Shown one piece after another: positions 21,971-33,100 of a stretch of DNA of 64,000 bases. The notes beneath the pieces were generated by a model, which was not told the origin of the DNA, did no database searches, and saw only the letters and a program-made list of their open reading frames with translations. The stretch lies in assembly GCA_018136815.1 (NCBI GenBank), contig CM030945.1:284605-348604 (forward strand), in the 5' to 3' direction. How positions within the stretch are numbered: position 1 is the stretch's first letter; every line of letters begins with the position of its first letter. The stretch is from Isochrysis galbana. Its lineage: Eukaryota > Haptophyta > Isochrysidales > Isochrysidaceae. The position numbers were made by a program, and so were the translations under genes.

Positions 21971-24900
21971 TCAGTCCAAGCACCATTGAAAGAGGAGTCG
22001 ACCGGCCGTGCTGTCGCCGATGGAAAACGTGGTGACTTGAGGAGTTCCACCACCATGAATCCAATCATGAGGCATCTCAGAACCGGGAGGCCACCTTTTA
22101 CTAGTTACCGGCAACGCTGAAGCTACGCGCCCACCTTGCCCTTGCTCCGCTCGTGTAGAGCAAGACGCGGCCTCTAACGCAAGCACCGTTCGCAAAGGTT
22201 TAGTCGGATGCTCGGAGCGAGAGCGCACAATTTCACGGGAATCCCCTACCCAATGTTGCTGAGCCCTCGATTCGGCCTCTAGCGCTAACGCCGTGGTCAA
22301 AGCTTCTACTACATCGAACAGCCCGGCAGCATTCGCGACGCTATTCGGTGGTCGACCATTCGCATCGCGCAATGATGGATTTGCGTGTGCATCCAGCAAC
22401 GAGCAAATCAACTTGAGGCTTGTCTCCGCAGAGGCGCAGCCAGTGACAACAGCATAGATCGCCAAGCTGATTGGTGGCGACCAACCACCATCGTCTAGCA
22501 ATGAAGGCGGAAAGCCAGAAGAACAGGAAGATTCAACTGTGACGATTGAGTTCATCGATGCAAGAGGATATGGCTCCACAGTTTTGTGACAAGCCACGCC
22601 ATCGGATTCCATAGAGTAATCGGCAACATTGGCAAGGCTTGCGCCCCAGCTTTTAATTTGCAACCCACCCCGCGATCGCACCTCACTGGAGGGTAATCTA
22701 GTGTTTCGTTCAAGCCTTGCCATCGATGGTCGCTTGCCGCACCCGTTTGGATTTGCTCGCGCCGCAAGGAGAAGCTCGACGGCCTTCGTATTTCCGTGCC
22801 GCGCTGCCCAACATAGTGGGGTCAAGCCCCAACGGTCGACGGCAACAACCGCGTTTCGGGTGCGTCGATTTGAGTCCAAGATGGTCCTCAGACAGTATGC
22901 TCCATTGGAATCGCCAAGATTTCCCCCGCTGACGGCATCATTGCGGTCCTCGTTTCTAGTGTGGCGTGCAGATTTGGCACCATTTGAGGCCGAAGATTTC
23001 GGAAGCCCCCATGCAATCAGCTCGGCTAGGACTTCGGGCGTCCCTGTCGCCGCGGCGTGAAAAAGCGCACACCACTTGTTGGCGTTCCTGGCGTGAACCT
23101 GTGCTTTAGCCCTGAGCAACATGCGAACCACAGGCAAGGAGCCCGCCACAGCTGCGGCGTGTAACGGAGCTCGATTTTGCAAGTCGGACAAGTTCGCCGA
23201 CGCATCCGCGGCAAGGAGTAGGGCCGTAGCCTCTGTGTGACCAGCCGCTGATGCGGCAAACAGAGGTGTGCAATGGGCAGGTCCACCGAGATCGTTGCGC
23301 GACACGACCCCATTAGGGGGAACACCAGCATTCAATAGAGCGGCCATGACATCCAACTCATTTTTCTCCGTGGCAATACCTAAAGCTACCGCCCCTGCGA
23401 GCGAGGCTTCCGATGCAACAGGTAGTGCTCGAGAATTTGTTGCCAACAATGGAGATTCGGACAGCCGGCGATTGAGGGCGCTCGATGCACTGTGGGGAAT
23501 GCATCCCGGGTCGCATGAACGATCGTCATGTGGGACATCCCGGGAATGATGGGGTAGTGCCCCACCAATGGATACGATTCTACGGACGGCGGAATCATGT
23601 CGAGTCACCAACTTAGTACGGTTGTACCTCTCCATCGGCGTTGTTCCTTCGAGCTGCCCCGAACTCAGGTGCAACAAGTCATCGCCAACGGCAGACGGTG
23701 GCGCTGCTGACGCCCACTCGAGCCATGCGGAATACCCACGAACCGTGGGACGGCGATATACGCCACACAAGCGCGTCGCAAAACGCTGATTTCCTAGTTC
23801 AAACGCATCACCGCCACCTGTCAAGCAAGAGGGCAACATGGCGCGAATCTCACATTCCTTGCACATCCACATGGACCGATCGCGCACGAGGCCAATCCTC
23901 GGTGAGCACCATCCACGCGAGCAAGTACAGCCAACATGCATCCACCACGCCGACTTTCGATGCATTCCCCTCGAGCGGCAGCGCCCATTGCAAACGTACA
24001 CCAACTCCTACCTGCCAAATCGGGTGCAAGCCGTCGAAGCATCCGCACAGCCGCCGTAGATGTACCGCCAAGGGCGAAAAAGTTGCTTGAGGGCCCCACT
24101 GACAGTGGCGGCAAACCCAGCTCTGCCTCCCACGCAGCCGCTACAAGACGTTCCGTCTGCGTGGCTAGCCCACGTCCTCCGACGCCAACACCAACCACTT
24201 TGGCATCGAGGGGCGGCGGGTCCGGAAGAGCGGAGCGCAGAAGCTTGCCACCGGGGGTGAGCGGCAATGAGTCGATCGCGACGACACGCGACGGGACAAT
24301 GGCGTCTGGCAGGCGTGCCCGCATGTGCAATGAGACTGCCATGGCCCCGCCGTGCGCAAAGGAGTCTGGGTTGAGGGGATGCAGAGGGAGGGGGAGGGTT
24401 CAATGGGAGCAGTCACGCGATGGGAGGCCGTGAGAGCCCGCGGAAGCGGTGTTCGCCGTCATCGTTGGAGGGGTCATGGGGTCTACAACAGCGATGCAGC
24501 AACAAGACAGGGATGTGGACGTTACCGCTAGAGATTTTGGGCACCGTGTATAGGAGAAGCTGATCCCCACGGACCGCCGCTGCGGCAGCGCGGACCAAGC
24601 AACACGTGAGCGCAATCGCCTCAATCTCACTCAACTCGAGACGCTGCCCGCGCAATTTCACCTGGTGGCAAAAGAGGGGGGATGGGCATAAGAAGCAAAA
24701 CTTGGAATTTATGGCGCGCATTCGGACTGATATGGACGGGGCGTGCCTGTGTGCAGAGGACACGCAGAGGGCAACAGCTATCGTGAAGTTCGAAGGCAAC
24801 ACGCTCCTGGGCATCCATGCGCCCTAGTAAAGTCAAGCCAGTTTCATCGCTCCATATCGCGAGGTCGCCCGTGCGAAACCAACGACGCTCCTTTGAGCTA

Positions 24901-26948
24901 TCAGGGGACGGGATTTCTTCCATCGCCTTCTGCCCACCGTCAGGGTCTTTTGACGACGAACAGTGCTCTCCCACTATACGAGTACCCCTACGGACCACGA
25001 GCAGCTGGTCGTCTTTCAGTGTAACAAAGCTGGCTTCGGTCAGATCGGGTCGTCGCCAATAATGAACACCATCGACTTGTACTCCACTCAATAGCACCTC
25101 GCCTATAAGCCCGCGCCCAGAAACCACGTGATACGCAGAGATTTTGTCGTCCGCACCACCGCCGTCATTTAGGCCAACGGAGTTGCCCTTGTTGGACTGG
25201 CCATCCACAAACGGAGCAAGCCCGAGAATCACGCCCTCCAAAGGCCAACCTGAACTAGAAATCCCAGTTATCTCAGCAGGACACCCGCCGGCGTAAGTCG
25301 TTACATCCCCGAGGTTGCTACCGCTAATGCATGTCTTCTCCAGGCTTGCTTGGTGGGCTCGGGGATCGCTACCGGGCGCATGGTTTTTGGACCTACAGGG
25401 TCGTCGCACGGGTGAAGAAGGCAACCTAGCTGACAATGTTTGGTAGACCGTCGCTTCCGTCACTCCATATGTATTGAACAATGAGACCCCAGCGGTCTTT
25501 GCTGGGAGAGCATTCTGGGATCGAGGTCTTTGCACTTGCACCTGGGCCCCAATGGGTTCAGGGCTGTCACGCTCCATCTCCTCGGCAGGAACAGTCGCGT
25601 TGCCCGCGCCCGGTTGCGCATCGTCATCAAGATAGTCGCTCGGAACGGTGGATAGTATGGCTGCCCACTTCTGTGCGAGCGCCATCGCCAGCTGCTCGCC
25701 ACCCAACGCCACAACGCGCAGGCTCGATAGACGCCACGCATTGAAACGAATATTGGCTCTTCCGCCTCGTGAGCGTCGGTGAGCGTCACCCACTTGACTA
25801 CGCTCAGCGCCTTTAGTACCATCACCATCTGTGAAGGCAGCCATCATGAGCGCAAACAATGTGGGCGTCGCACAGAGGTGAGTCGCCCTCGTGTGGTGGA
25901 CAACATCAAGAAGTGACGTCAGCAGCAGATGTCGGGGCACGACGCAAACCGTACCACCAGCCAGAAGGGTCGACCAGACATCGCCGACGCAAGGATCCCA
26001 AGTATGCGCTGAAAATGAGAAGGGATATGGGGTGGAGCCAATCAACAGGTGGCGTCGAACGCCCTGAAGATTCGAGCAGTCTACAGAAAAATTGGGAGTA
26101 TCCCCCCCTACACGCGCAATCCCTGAAGCGTCGACGCGTTGCCATGACTAGAAGCATTCTCGGATGGATTTAAGCAAAGGGCTCATCAACTCTTAGGTGA
26201 GGTGGGTAGGGCACGCACCTGAAGCGACTAGCACTCGAGAGTCGTGACTGATTTCCTGGGCGGCAATCTTTGCGCGACAGTAGGCATGGAGAGCGCTCAC
26301 GGGACAAGCGACGCCCTTGGGAGCACCAGTACTGCCGCTAGTGTAGATGATATGGTTCAAGGCACCTGATTCTATGAGATCACCCATTGCAGCAGATCGA
26401 GTACCTCGATCGCGGCGCGGCTCTTCGGCTTCGGTGGAAGTATCAGCTGAAATTTGTGACCCGATGCCCGGTGCGCATGTTGGGCTGGAGCAAGAACCAA
26501 TGTACGGCGGCGGTGGCTCCCGCCCCCCTGCCTCGCCCATGGCCTTGAGCTCGAGAAGAGTAAAGACACGGATGCCCAACTCGCTGAGCGCTCCGCTCTC
26601 TCTGCTGCAGATCGCGAGGGCGGGCTGAGCATCGTCGAGTATCGCTCGGATTCGAAGGGGAGGTGCAGCCGGATCGAGAGGGACCAGCACTGCCCCAGCG
26701 TACGCGAGCGCCACCAGCGCCAGAACGAGCTCGGTCCCCTCATCGCAAAGATCAGCGACCCGAGCTCCGCCGTGGGCTCCTGCTTGCCTCAGCCCTCTGC
26801 TGATGGCGGTGGCGGTGGCGTGGAGCTGGTGGTATGTGAGCTCGACCGGCTCACAGCCGGGAGAGCTCCAGCACACCGCGATCTCCTCGCCGTGCACGGA
26901 GAGGAGATGGTGGAGAGAGGCGGAGAGCGGCGAGGAGGGGGATCTCAT
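21971..26948 (-). CDS. Adenylation domain - carrier protein - ankyrin repeat protein
   Basis: Five exons: 26948-26219, 26008-24807, 24661-24526, 24365-24012 and 23817-21971; 1422 codons in frame. Adenylate-forming motifs in order: A3 YTSGSTGAPKGV (about 203), A4-like SAHTWDPCVGDVW, A5 LFNTYGVTEATVY (about 421), A7 RWFRTGDLA (about 622), A8 GRMDAQVKLRGQRLELSEIE (split by an intron), A10 PLTPGGKLLRSAL (about 725). A carrier-protein site, FFALGGTSTAAVRM (Ser about 791), follows, then ankyrin repeats (about 950-1310; NRAPLHAAAVAGSLPVVRMLL, GLTPLCWAARHGNTKAVELLL). The domains predict activation of a carboxylic or amino acid and its loading on a phosphopantetheine arm, with no condensation or reductase domain. 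The A-T order resembles AASDH, with ankyrins in place of its beta-propeller. Intron 2 appears to have a GA donor (CCCAG|GAGCGT). Substrate unknown. Confidence 0.87.
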
Positions 26949-28214
26949 CGCGGGGGGGGGGCGGGAAAAGAAAAGGGGGAGCGGGGGGAAGGTCGTGTTC
27001 CGACGAAAGTGGATGGGCAGACGGGCGCGTGATAATGTCAGAGTTTTATTATTGTTGTGCTAGTATAACCTTAGTGCTGTGGGACCGTAGCCCTTCGTTC
27101 GACGGCAACGGAGCCCCTCCCCCGCGATGGGGGTGTGCGCGGTGGGCGCATGGCTCGTCCGGTGGATGTCGCTAGGAATGCTATCTAACAAGATGTTCTA
27201 TGACGCTATAAGTTCTTACGTGGAACGTGGTACCCTCGCCCCTCGCCGAGAGCCGAGAGGCAAGAGGCAAGAGGCAAGAGGCGAGAGGTCACCGCAATCT
27301 CCATGACCATGACACATGGCACCAGCGCGGGCGTCGACGCTCAAGGGTGCAACACAACATCGAATTGACTCGACGAATTCGATGAAAATCTTTCCTTCGA
27401 ATTTGTGGCTGCCGAGTGCGCCACACATTCCCACAACTGGCAACTGGCAACTGGTGGACCTGGGCAATATGCAATATGGTCAGTCTACACAAATTCTTCA
27501 GCGATGGCCAGTGCCATATCCGCAAGCATTCACCAGTTCAAGGGTCAAGGGTGGGAAGGACACTTTACCACATCGAATCACTCCAGGCACCCCTTAGCTC
27601 TTACTTACCTCTGGCGCTGTGGGGGTCGTGGGTCGTGCGACGAAAGCAACGGCAACGGCCATCCGTTCTGTACCATGGACCATGGCGCCGGGCAGGACGA
27701 TGGACGATCCTCGACGAATCCCCCCGGGCGCCATCACGCGGAAAGCGGAAAGGTCATCCCGCATCCCGGGCCGCCATAGTCTCCAGGGCGGTCAAACACG
27801 ATTTTAACTTCTAAGGCTAAGGGTGATAAAATGAAAAGGGCAGCCCGGTCACTCACTATGGACTATGGGCTATGGGGGGGCGGAGGAGGGGGGGGCGGGG
27901 AGGCGGAGGGAGGGGGGAGATTCCGGAGGGAGGGAGAGAGGAGATACCGGAGGGAAGGAGACCCCTCCTTCCGGTACCAAATGAAAGCAAGCCGCCTCCC
28001 CGAAAGAAATAACCTTATTATTGGCCCCGGGGCCGGGGCGCCACCGCCACCGCCAGTTTTGTATTGTTAGAGTAGAGCCTCAACGCGTGTGCGGAGGGCG
28101 GAGGGGCGGGGCGAGGGGGGGGTAAAACCCACCCACCATTTCCTCGGCAAATTTTCGTGGTGGCGGGTAAGCCACCCAGGAGCCAGGAGTTTTCTTAGGC
28201 TTCGGAGAACGGTC
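26949..28214. repeat. Repeat-rich gap with MITE end
   Basis: Positions 27055-27170 are one end of the inverted-repeat family (GTATAACCTTAGTGCTGTGG, GGAGCCCCTCCCCCGC, GCGCATGGCTCGTCCGGTG). Positions 27235-27285 contain a short AGGCAAG tandem. Positions 27870-27960 are G/A-rich. No gene is supported. Confidence 0.45.
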
Positions 28215-28975
28215 AATAAACCTTTTAATAGTCTCACCGCACACGCGGCCGTGGACCCTCTACTTTCTACTCACGTAGGAAACTTTCTACACCCCCACTT
28301 CCCCGTCCCTTCTCCCCCCGCCATAAGGCGACTCCCCCCGTGCACTACTAGGGGGATAGGGGTGAAGGGCTTAGATATGGTCCGGTGGCCCGCGCCCCCC
28401 CCCGGTGATCATTCCCCCCCTTCCTCCTGTGTCTCCGAGTGGGCGGCGGTCTCAGCCCCGACTTATCCTGTAAACAGGTGCGGGACTTACCTATTTTTCG
28501 GTGAGCGGAGCTCTCGCTCCGCCCACCCCCTTCTCCGCGCTCTCTCTCCCCTCTCCTGCGGCACGCGCGATGGCGCGCCTGCGGCAGGCCTGCAGCTGCC
28601 CCTGGCGACCCCTGGAGGCTCCTGGAGGCCAGCTCTGGGGGCAGAGGAGGCTGGGACTGGGCCCTGGCCTCCCCTGCCTCTCCCTCGCTGGCGCTCCTGA
28701 GCCTCTGGGGCCCCCAATCTGCACCTGTCTGCCTGTCGACCAGGGGGGGAGGGGGGGTTGGAGCAATGGGCTGGTCACGAGGGGCCAGGATGGGCGAATG
28801 GGGCGAGCCTGTGGGGAAGAGAGTGGGTCAGTAGGGCAGTGGCCTCCTGGCAAGCCATCAGGCGTGCCAGGAGGATGGGTGGTTCCTCCCCCATGGCAGG
28901 GGAGGAGTGGAGAGAGGGGGGGGCTCGTGCCCCCCCATGGGTCAACCAAGTATAAACTTAGTTGTCGGAGAACGG
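28215..28975 (+). repeat. Interspersed repeat family A, longest copy with 5' extension
   Basis: Positions 28455-28975 are the family A core, from CCCGACTTATCCTGTAAACAG to ACCAAGTATAAACTTAGTTG. The upstream part, 28215-28454 (CTTTTAATAGTCTCACCGCA, ACTACTAGGGGGATAGGGGTG, ATGGTCCGGTGGCCCGCGCC), recurs at 51550-51815 and partly at 59445-59590 and, inverted, at 29000-29155. The extension is therefore a separate or composite module. Confidence 0.65.
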
Positions 28976-28999
28976 TCAAAAAATGCACCCCCCCCCCCC

Positions 29000-29155
29000 C
29001 CCACATGTTAGTAGTTATACATCCACGGGGGGAGTCGCCTGATGGCGGGGGGGGAAGGGCTGGGGGAGTTGGGGTATAGAAAGTATACTACGTGTAGGTA
29101 GCGGTTCCATGCGCCGCGAGTGCGGTAAGAATATTTTGAGGTTTTTTTGTAGTTA
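29000..29155 (-). repeat. Inverted copy of the family A 5' module
   Basis: GGGGGGAGTCGCCTGATGGC and GTATAGAAAGTATACTACG read as the reverse complement of the start of the 28215 and 51550 copies. Together with 28215-28454 it forms an inverted pair around the family A core. Confidence 0.45.
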
Positions 29156-29827
29156 TACATCACTGTTTGACCGCCCTAAGGTTGTGGGTGTGGTGGTTTA
29201 TATAGGGCGAATCCGGTGCTAATGTTCTCGTCATTGTTATACTTGTGACTCGGATACCCAAAAGCCTGCCCCGATCCCGCGATCCAAACCGGGCCCATGG
29301 TAGTGCACCTGGGCCGCACCCCGGATACCAAAGACCAAAGAAAATGGAATGAAGGAGGGCGAAGGGGAAGAAGTGGTGTGAAGGGAAATTAAAGGGCAGT
29401 GTCGGCGGAAGGGTAGCGAATATTTGGCGTCTAGTAGGTGTGTAGCCCAGAACCTTCAGACGTTTTTTTTTAATACTCGTGACTCGGGTACGAAAGTGTG
29501 AGGCCCCAGCCCACCGTAGGCTTCCCTCAAGGGCGCAAAATGCCTTTGAGTTATCCACACTCATAGACACCGCAATCAAGGCGTCAAATCAAACCGTCAA
29601 ACCTGATCGTCCGAGTAAGTGAAGTACAATATCTCTGTCTTATTTCAATGAGGTGTGCACCCGCTCGGATCTCAAACAGGAAAATTTGCCGTATGCCTTG
29701 CATGGCATACGCCAATGAAATTCTTCGCCTCTCCTAGTATTGGGGTTCATAGCGCATGCTTCCCTTCTTTCCCCGCTATGAATGACGCACCACGATTGCG
29801 GCTTGGGCTCGAGCACCAAGGCAAAGT

Positions 29828-32627
29828 TCAGTCGTCCAACGAAAGGTGCAGCTCGTCTTGCGCATGAAGCGCTGCGCCCATTTGGGCGTCTGTGATCGAA
29901 TGGCCACGAGCGGTGGCGACGAGAACCTGCTAGCAAAAGAGTGCACGGTGGCGTCTCGGTAGCTGGGGATTGATGTGTGTGTGTGTGTGTGTGTTTGGGG
30001 GGGGGGGGGGGCGGAGAAAGATTCTAATGCACTGGCACCAACCCCTAAGTGTGCGTCCCATATGCACACCTCGTTGATGTAGCACCCAACTTTGTACATC
30101 CTATCATGAGAAGGCCCCGACTCTTCCATGAGTTCAAATTTTTTTTTCATCTCGATCCCCGTCTCCGCAGCAAATTCATTTAGGCAGTGCTGGAGCCGAG
30201 CCTTGGGATCCACCCAGCGGCGCTCCTCAACGGTTGACTGTGTGGGTGGGTGGGGGGAAGATAGAGAAGCATGAGCAATGTGCTGTCGGGGCGAAGTTGC
30301 TACGGGCGAGTACACACAAGTGGGCCTCGCCGGACAATTCGCTCCGTAATGGCGGCCGCGCTCCGGCAATGCGCAGTGTTACTTCTGCTCCACATGCTTC
30401 ACCTGGGTGATCGGGAAGAGAACAATTGAGAGGAAGGCCTTCACGGTTGCAATACCAAGATGTCTCCTATCGAGAAAGATCGCACCGAGGATGGCCTCAA
30501 AGCAATCAGCAAGCATCTTGTCTCTGGCTCGGCCAGGCTCACCAAATTGATCGTGCGAGTATCGAGCGATGTGGTGTAGACCGACCCTATTCCAATAACG
30601 GGGTGCTCGTGTGAGTGACGGGGAAGCTAGCTTGGGCTATCCTGATGGGCCGTAACGCTGTGGTGCGAGCTCAGTCATGAAAAGGATAGATTGTGCGCAA
30701 GATGCAAGATTTGCTGACGTCGTTCGACAACGCGTGCTCGGCCATGTACGTATGCGTGCATACAGCATTAGGCTGTGATGGACGGGATGCAGCGCCGCAC
30801 TTTGCTGCCGCTTCGGAGATCACGGCATTATTGACGATGGCGGTTCGAAGGAGCTGCATGGGTTGCTCGCTGCCTTCTGGGTACGAATGCAAGATCTACC
30901 AGCGCAAGGCGCGCGGCTTCGTTACGCATCTATCCGCACGCTTCCATGAGGGGAGATCTTAGACTAGAAATGCAACAGGCTCGACGAGGGCACTCACATG
31001 GTCAATGGTCGCCAGGTTCAAAAGCGCGTCCCCTAGCCACTCGAGCCTCTGGTTGTGGAGTCGTGGGTCGAGCCCACCAGCCAACTTTGTGGCGGCCTCA
31101 GACCCGGGATTCAAGCGTGCAGAGGGAGCCCAGCCAGTACCGAGCATGGGTACAACGATCGTGTGAAAAAACGACGGATGGGTCATTGCCTGCGTAGATA
31201 AAACTTCGTGTCAGCCATCGTAAAAAAGGACGCGCTTGTCAGACAAGAGCAGACTAAACCGGCTCCACTGAGGTGGCGCAAACGCACGTATTCAACCACA
31301 ACCGATGACGCCCATACGGATCGGGCCATATTGGCCTACCTGACGTAAAAGACCAAAAGCTTCGAATCGAATTCCAGTCGCCTCTTGGAACTCCAGGAGC
31401 TTACGGTCGTGCTCGCTCTCGTCGGGATTAGCAGGAGCGGAGTCGGGAGGGGGAGTGCGCTCCCTTGCGGCAGCGAGCCAAGCGCGGCGAAGCGGAAGGT
31501 CCTCCGCCAAAGGAAACAATAGTTGGGCAAAAAGTATGCGACATGCGTCAAACCCCTGATATCAGTCCGAAGGGAAGCAAAGATTGTGCGCGATGAGCAA
31601 TCCCAGCGAGCAGGGGCAACGAAGTAGCAACACGCATCTCGCGACTCCAGAGGTCAACCAGAGACCATCCTTCCGATGGTGCTCGTGCCTCACTTGGTCG
31701 AGATAGATGGCCCCAAATAGGCTCCGTAATGCATCCAAAGCTAGTTTCGAGATCTCGGCCGGATGGTCGCGGAACACGGCGCCGTTCCCATTCCGTTCGC
31801 CCACAAGAAGGAGATGTGGTAGACCAAGCTACATAGACAAAGAGGAACGCAGCGAGGCGGCTTCAGGTGGGGGTTGTGGATATCAGCAGTCCGGGCGGCA
31901 ACGTGGCTCGGTGGAGAGGTAGACCGCGAGCTGTATTGGCGTGCGGCAACAGGCACCTGAAAGGCATAGATGCCGAGCATCTTGTTCTGCATCACGCCGG
32001 TCCTTGCATCAGATAACACGCCTTCGTCGGCCCATGGAAAGGCGGCAAAGACATGATGGGCTGAAAGTGCGCCAAGTACGCCGTCGCCCAAGAGGCTCAA
32101 CCTGATGGAGGTCGAGGCGTGCAAGTAGTACTACCACAAACACAAGCAATGGGAAGTGCTCATCCAGCACCGGCTGAGCTCTCCAATATTGCCGTCCTCG
32201 GTGCGACTCACCTATGATGATGCGGTTCTATAGAGGTGACGAGAGGGAAATCCGGGGACGCTCCTCGCTCGCGCTCGATACGATTGACCACGCGTCGGCA
32301 GCCGACCATGTGGAGCAAACGGCGGAGTGGCTTGGTTTCGTGCGTTGACGGAAAGCCTACGCGAGAGGCGATGGCCGCCGCCGAAGCGGAGCACGGATCG
32401 AGGCGTTCCAACTAACAGGTAGCAGATTGAAGTCAGCGATCAGCATCGGTGAATCAAGGTCCGCCTCCTCGAAAGGAGTGGTTGGACAATGGCGAATTGC
32501 GGATAAGGCTGTGCACCTCAATGTACGAAGGTTCGACGAACACCCGGCGCAATTGCGAGATATCAGCGAAGCGGACGCCGATCGTCTTTTGCAGGCGCTC
32601 TGCCCGTGCGAACCAGTGTACATGCCG
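29828..32627 (-). CDS. Double RNase III / dsRBD protein (Dicer/Drosha-like), 5' incomplete
   Basis: Ten exons fit in frame: 32627-32465, 32356-32212, 32101-31957, 31828-31694, 31555-31340, 31189-30998, 30895-30801, 30586-30403, 30237-30070, 29926-29828. RNase IIIa: RLQKTIGVRFADISQL, then HHHRLSLLGDGVLGAL and LALDALRSLFGAIYLDQ. RNase IIIb: EFQEATGIRFEAFGLLRQ, AMTHPSFF, HNQRLEWLGDALL, ADCFEAILGAIFLD. A dsRBD follows (DPKARLQHCLN...MEESGPSHDRMYKVGCYINE then ATARGHSITDAQMGAALHAQ). Two tandem RNase III domains plus a dsRBD are the cleavage half of Dicer/Drosha-type small-RNA enzymes. No PAZ or helicase is seen; the 5' part may run past the gap, and a possible earlier exon lies near 32700-32800. 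The first intron shown uses a GC donor (GGAG|GCGG). The IIIa domain lacks key acidic residues. Confidence 0.86.
29970..30012. repeat. (TG)n and poly-G tract inside an intron
   Basis: A short TG dinucleotide run followed by 16 G lies inside the last intron of the RNase III gene. Confidence 0.7.
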
Positions 32628-33000
32628 CTGAATGAGGGAAGAGAAGAGAAGAGATATCTACAAGAGAATAATAGGAGGAAGCAATAAGGACCAATCACGC
32701 CCCGTCTCCGTGGGTCGAGGGCTTGGTCGAGTGTTCGACCGTTAAAGCTTGAGAAGTGAGCCGTGGGGTCGCAAGGATGTTGAGCGAGCACCATGCCTCG
32801 TGTGAGTCAACTCGCAGGAAAGAAGGAATGTATTTTCTCAGACAACGCAAGGCAGCTCACCTGCGCAACATCTGCCTTGATGGGCCACATCCTTGCTCTT
32901 CGCGAGGAGAAGAGAAGGCGGAGTGCAGGTGCATCGCAAACCTCCTCATCGCTTCCAGGGTCGGCACTCACTGGGTTTACGTCGCTGACATTGTAACCTG

Positions 33001-33100
33001 NNNNNNNNNNNNNNNNNNNNNNNNNNNNNNNNNNNNNNNNNNNNNNNNNNNNNNNNNNNNNNNNNNNNNNNNNNNNNNNNNNNNNNNNNNNNNNNNNNNN
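33001..33100. other. Assembly gap, 100 N
   Basis: Exactly 100 N, the usual placeholder for a gap of unknown size. VIP1 sequence starts immediately on its right side, while an unrelated minus-strand region lies on its left. Confidence 0.99.

Noticed and set aside
28089-29079. Frames of about 200 codons within family A repeats, also at 2350 and 20410
   Set aside because: Frames are not conserved between copies and no protein domain is present; treated as repeat DNA.
1-33000. Two separate VIP1 genes
   Set aside because: The two parts are complementary with no overlap and the break coincides with the scaffold gap, so one split gene is far simpler.
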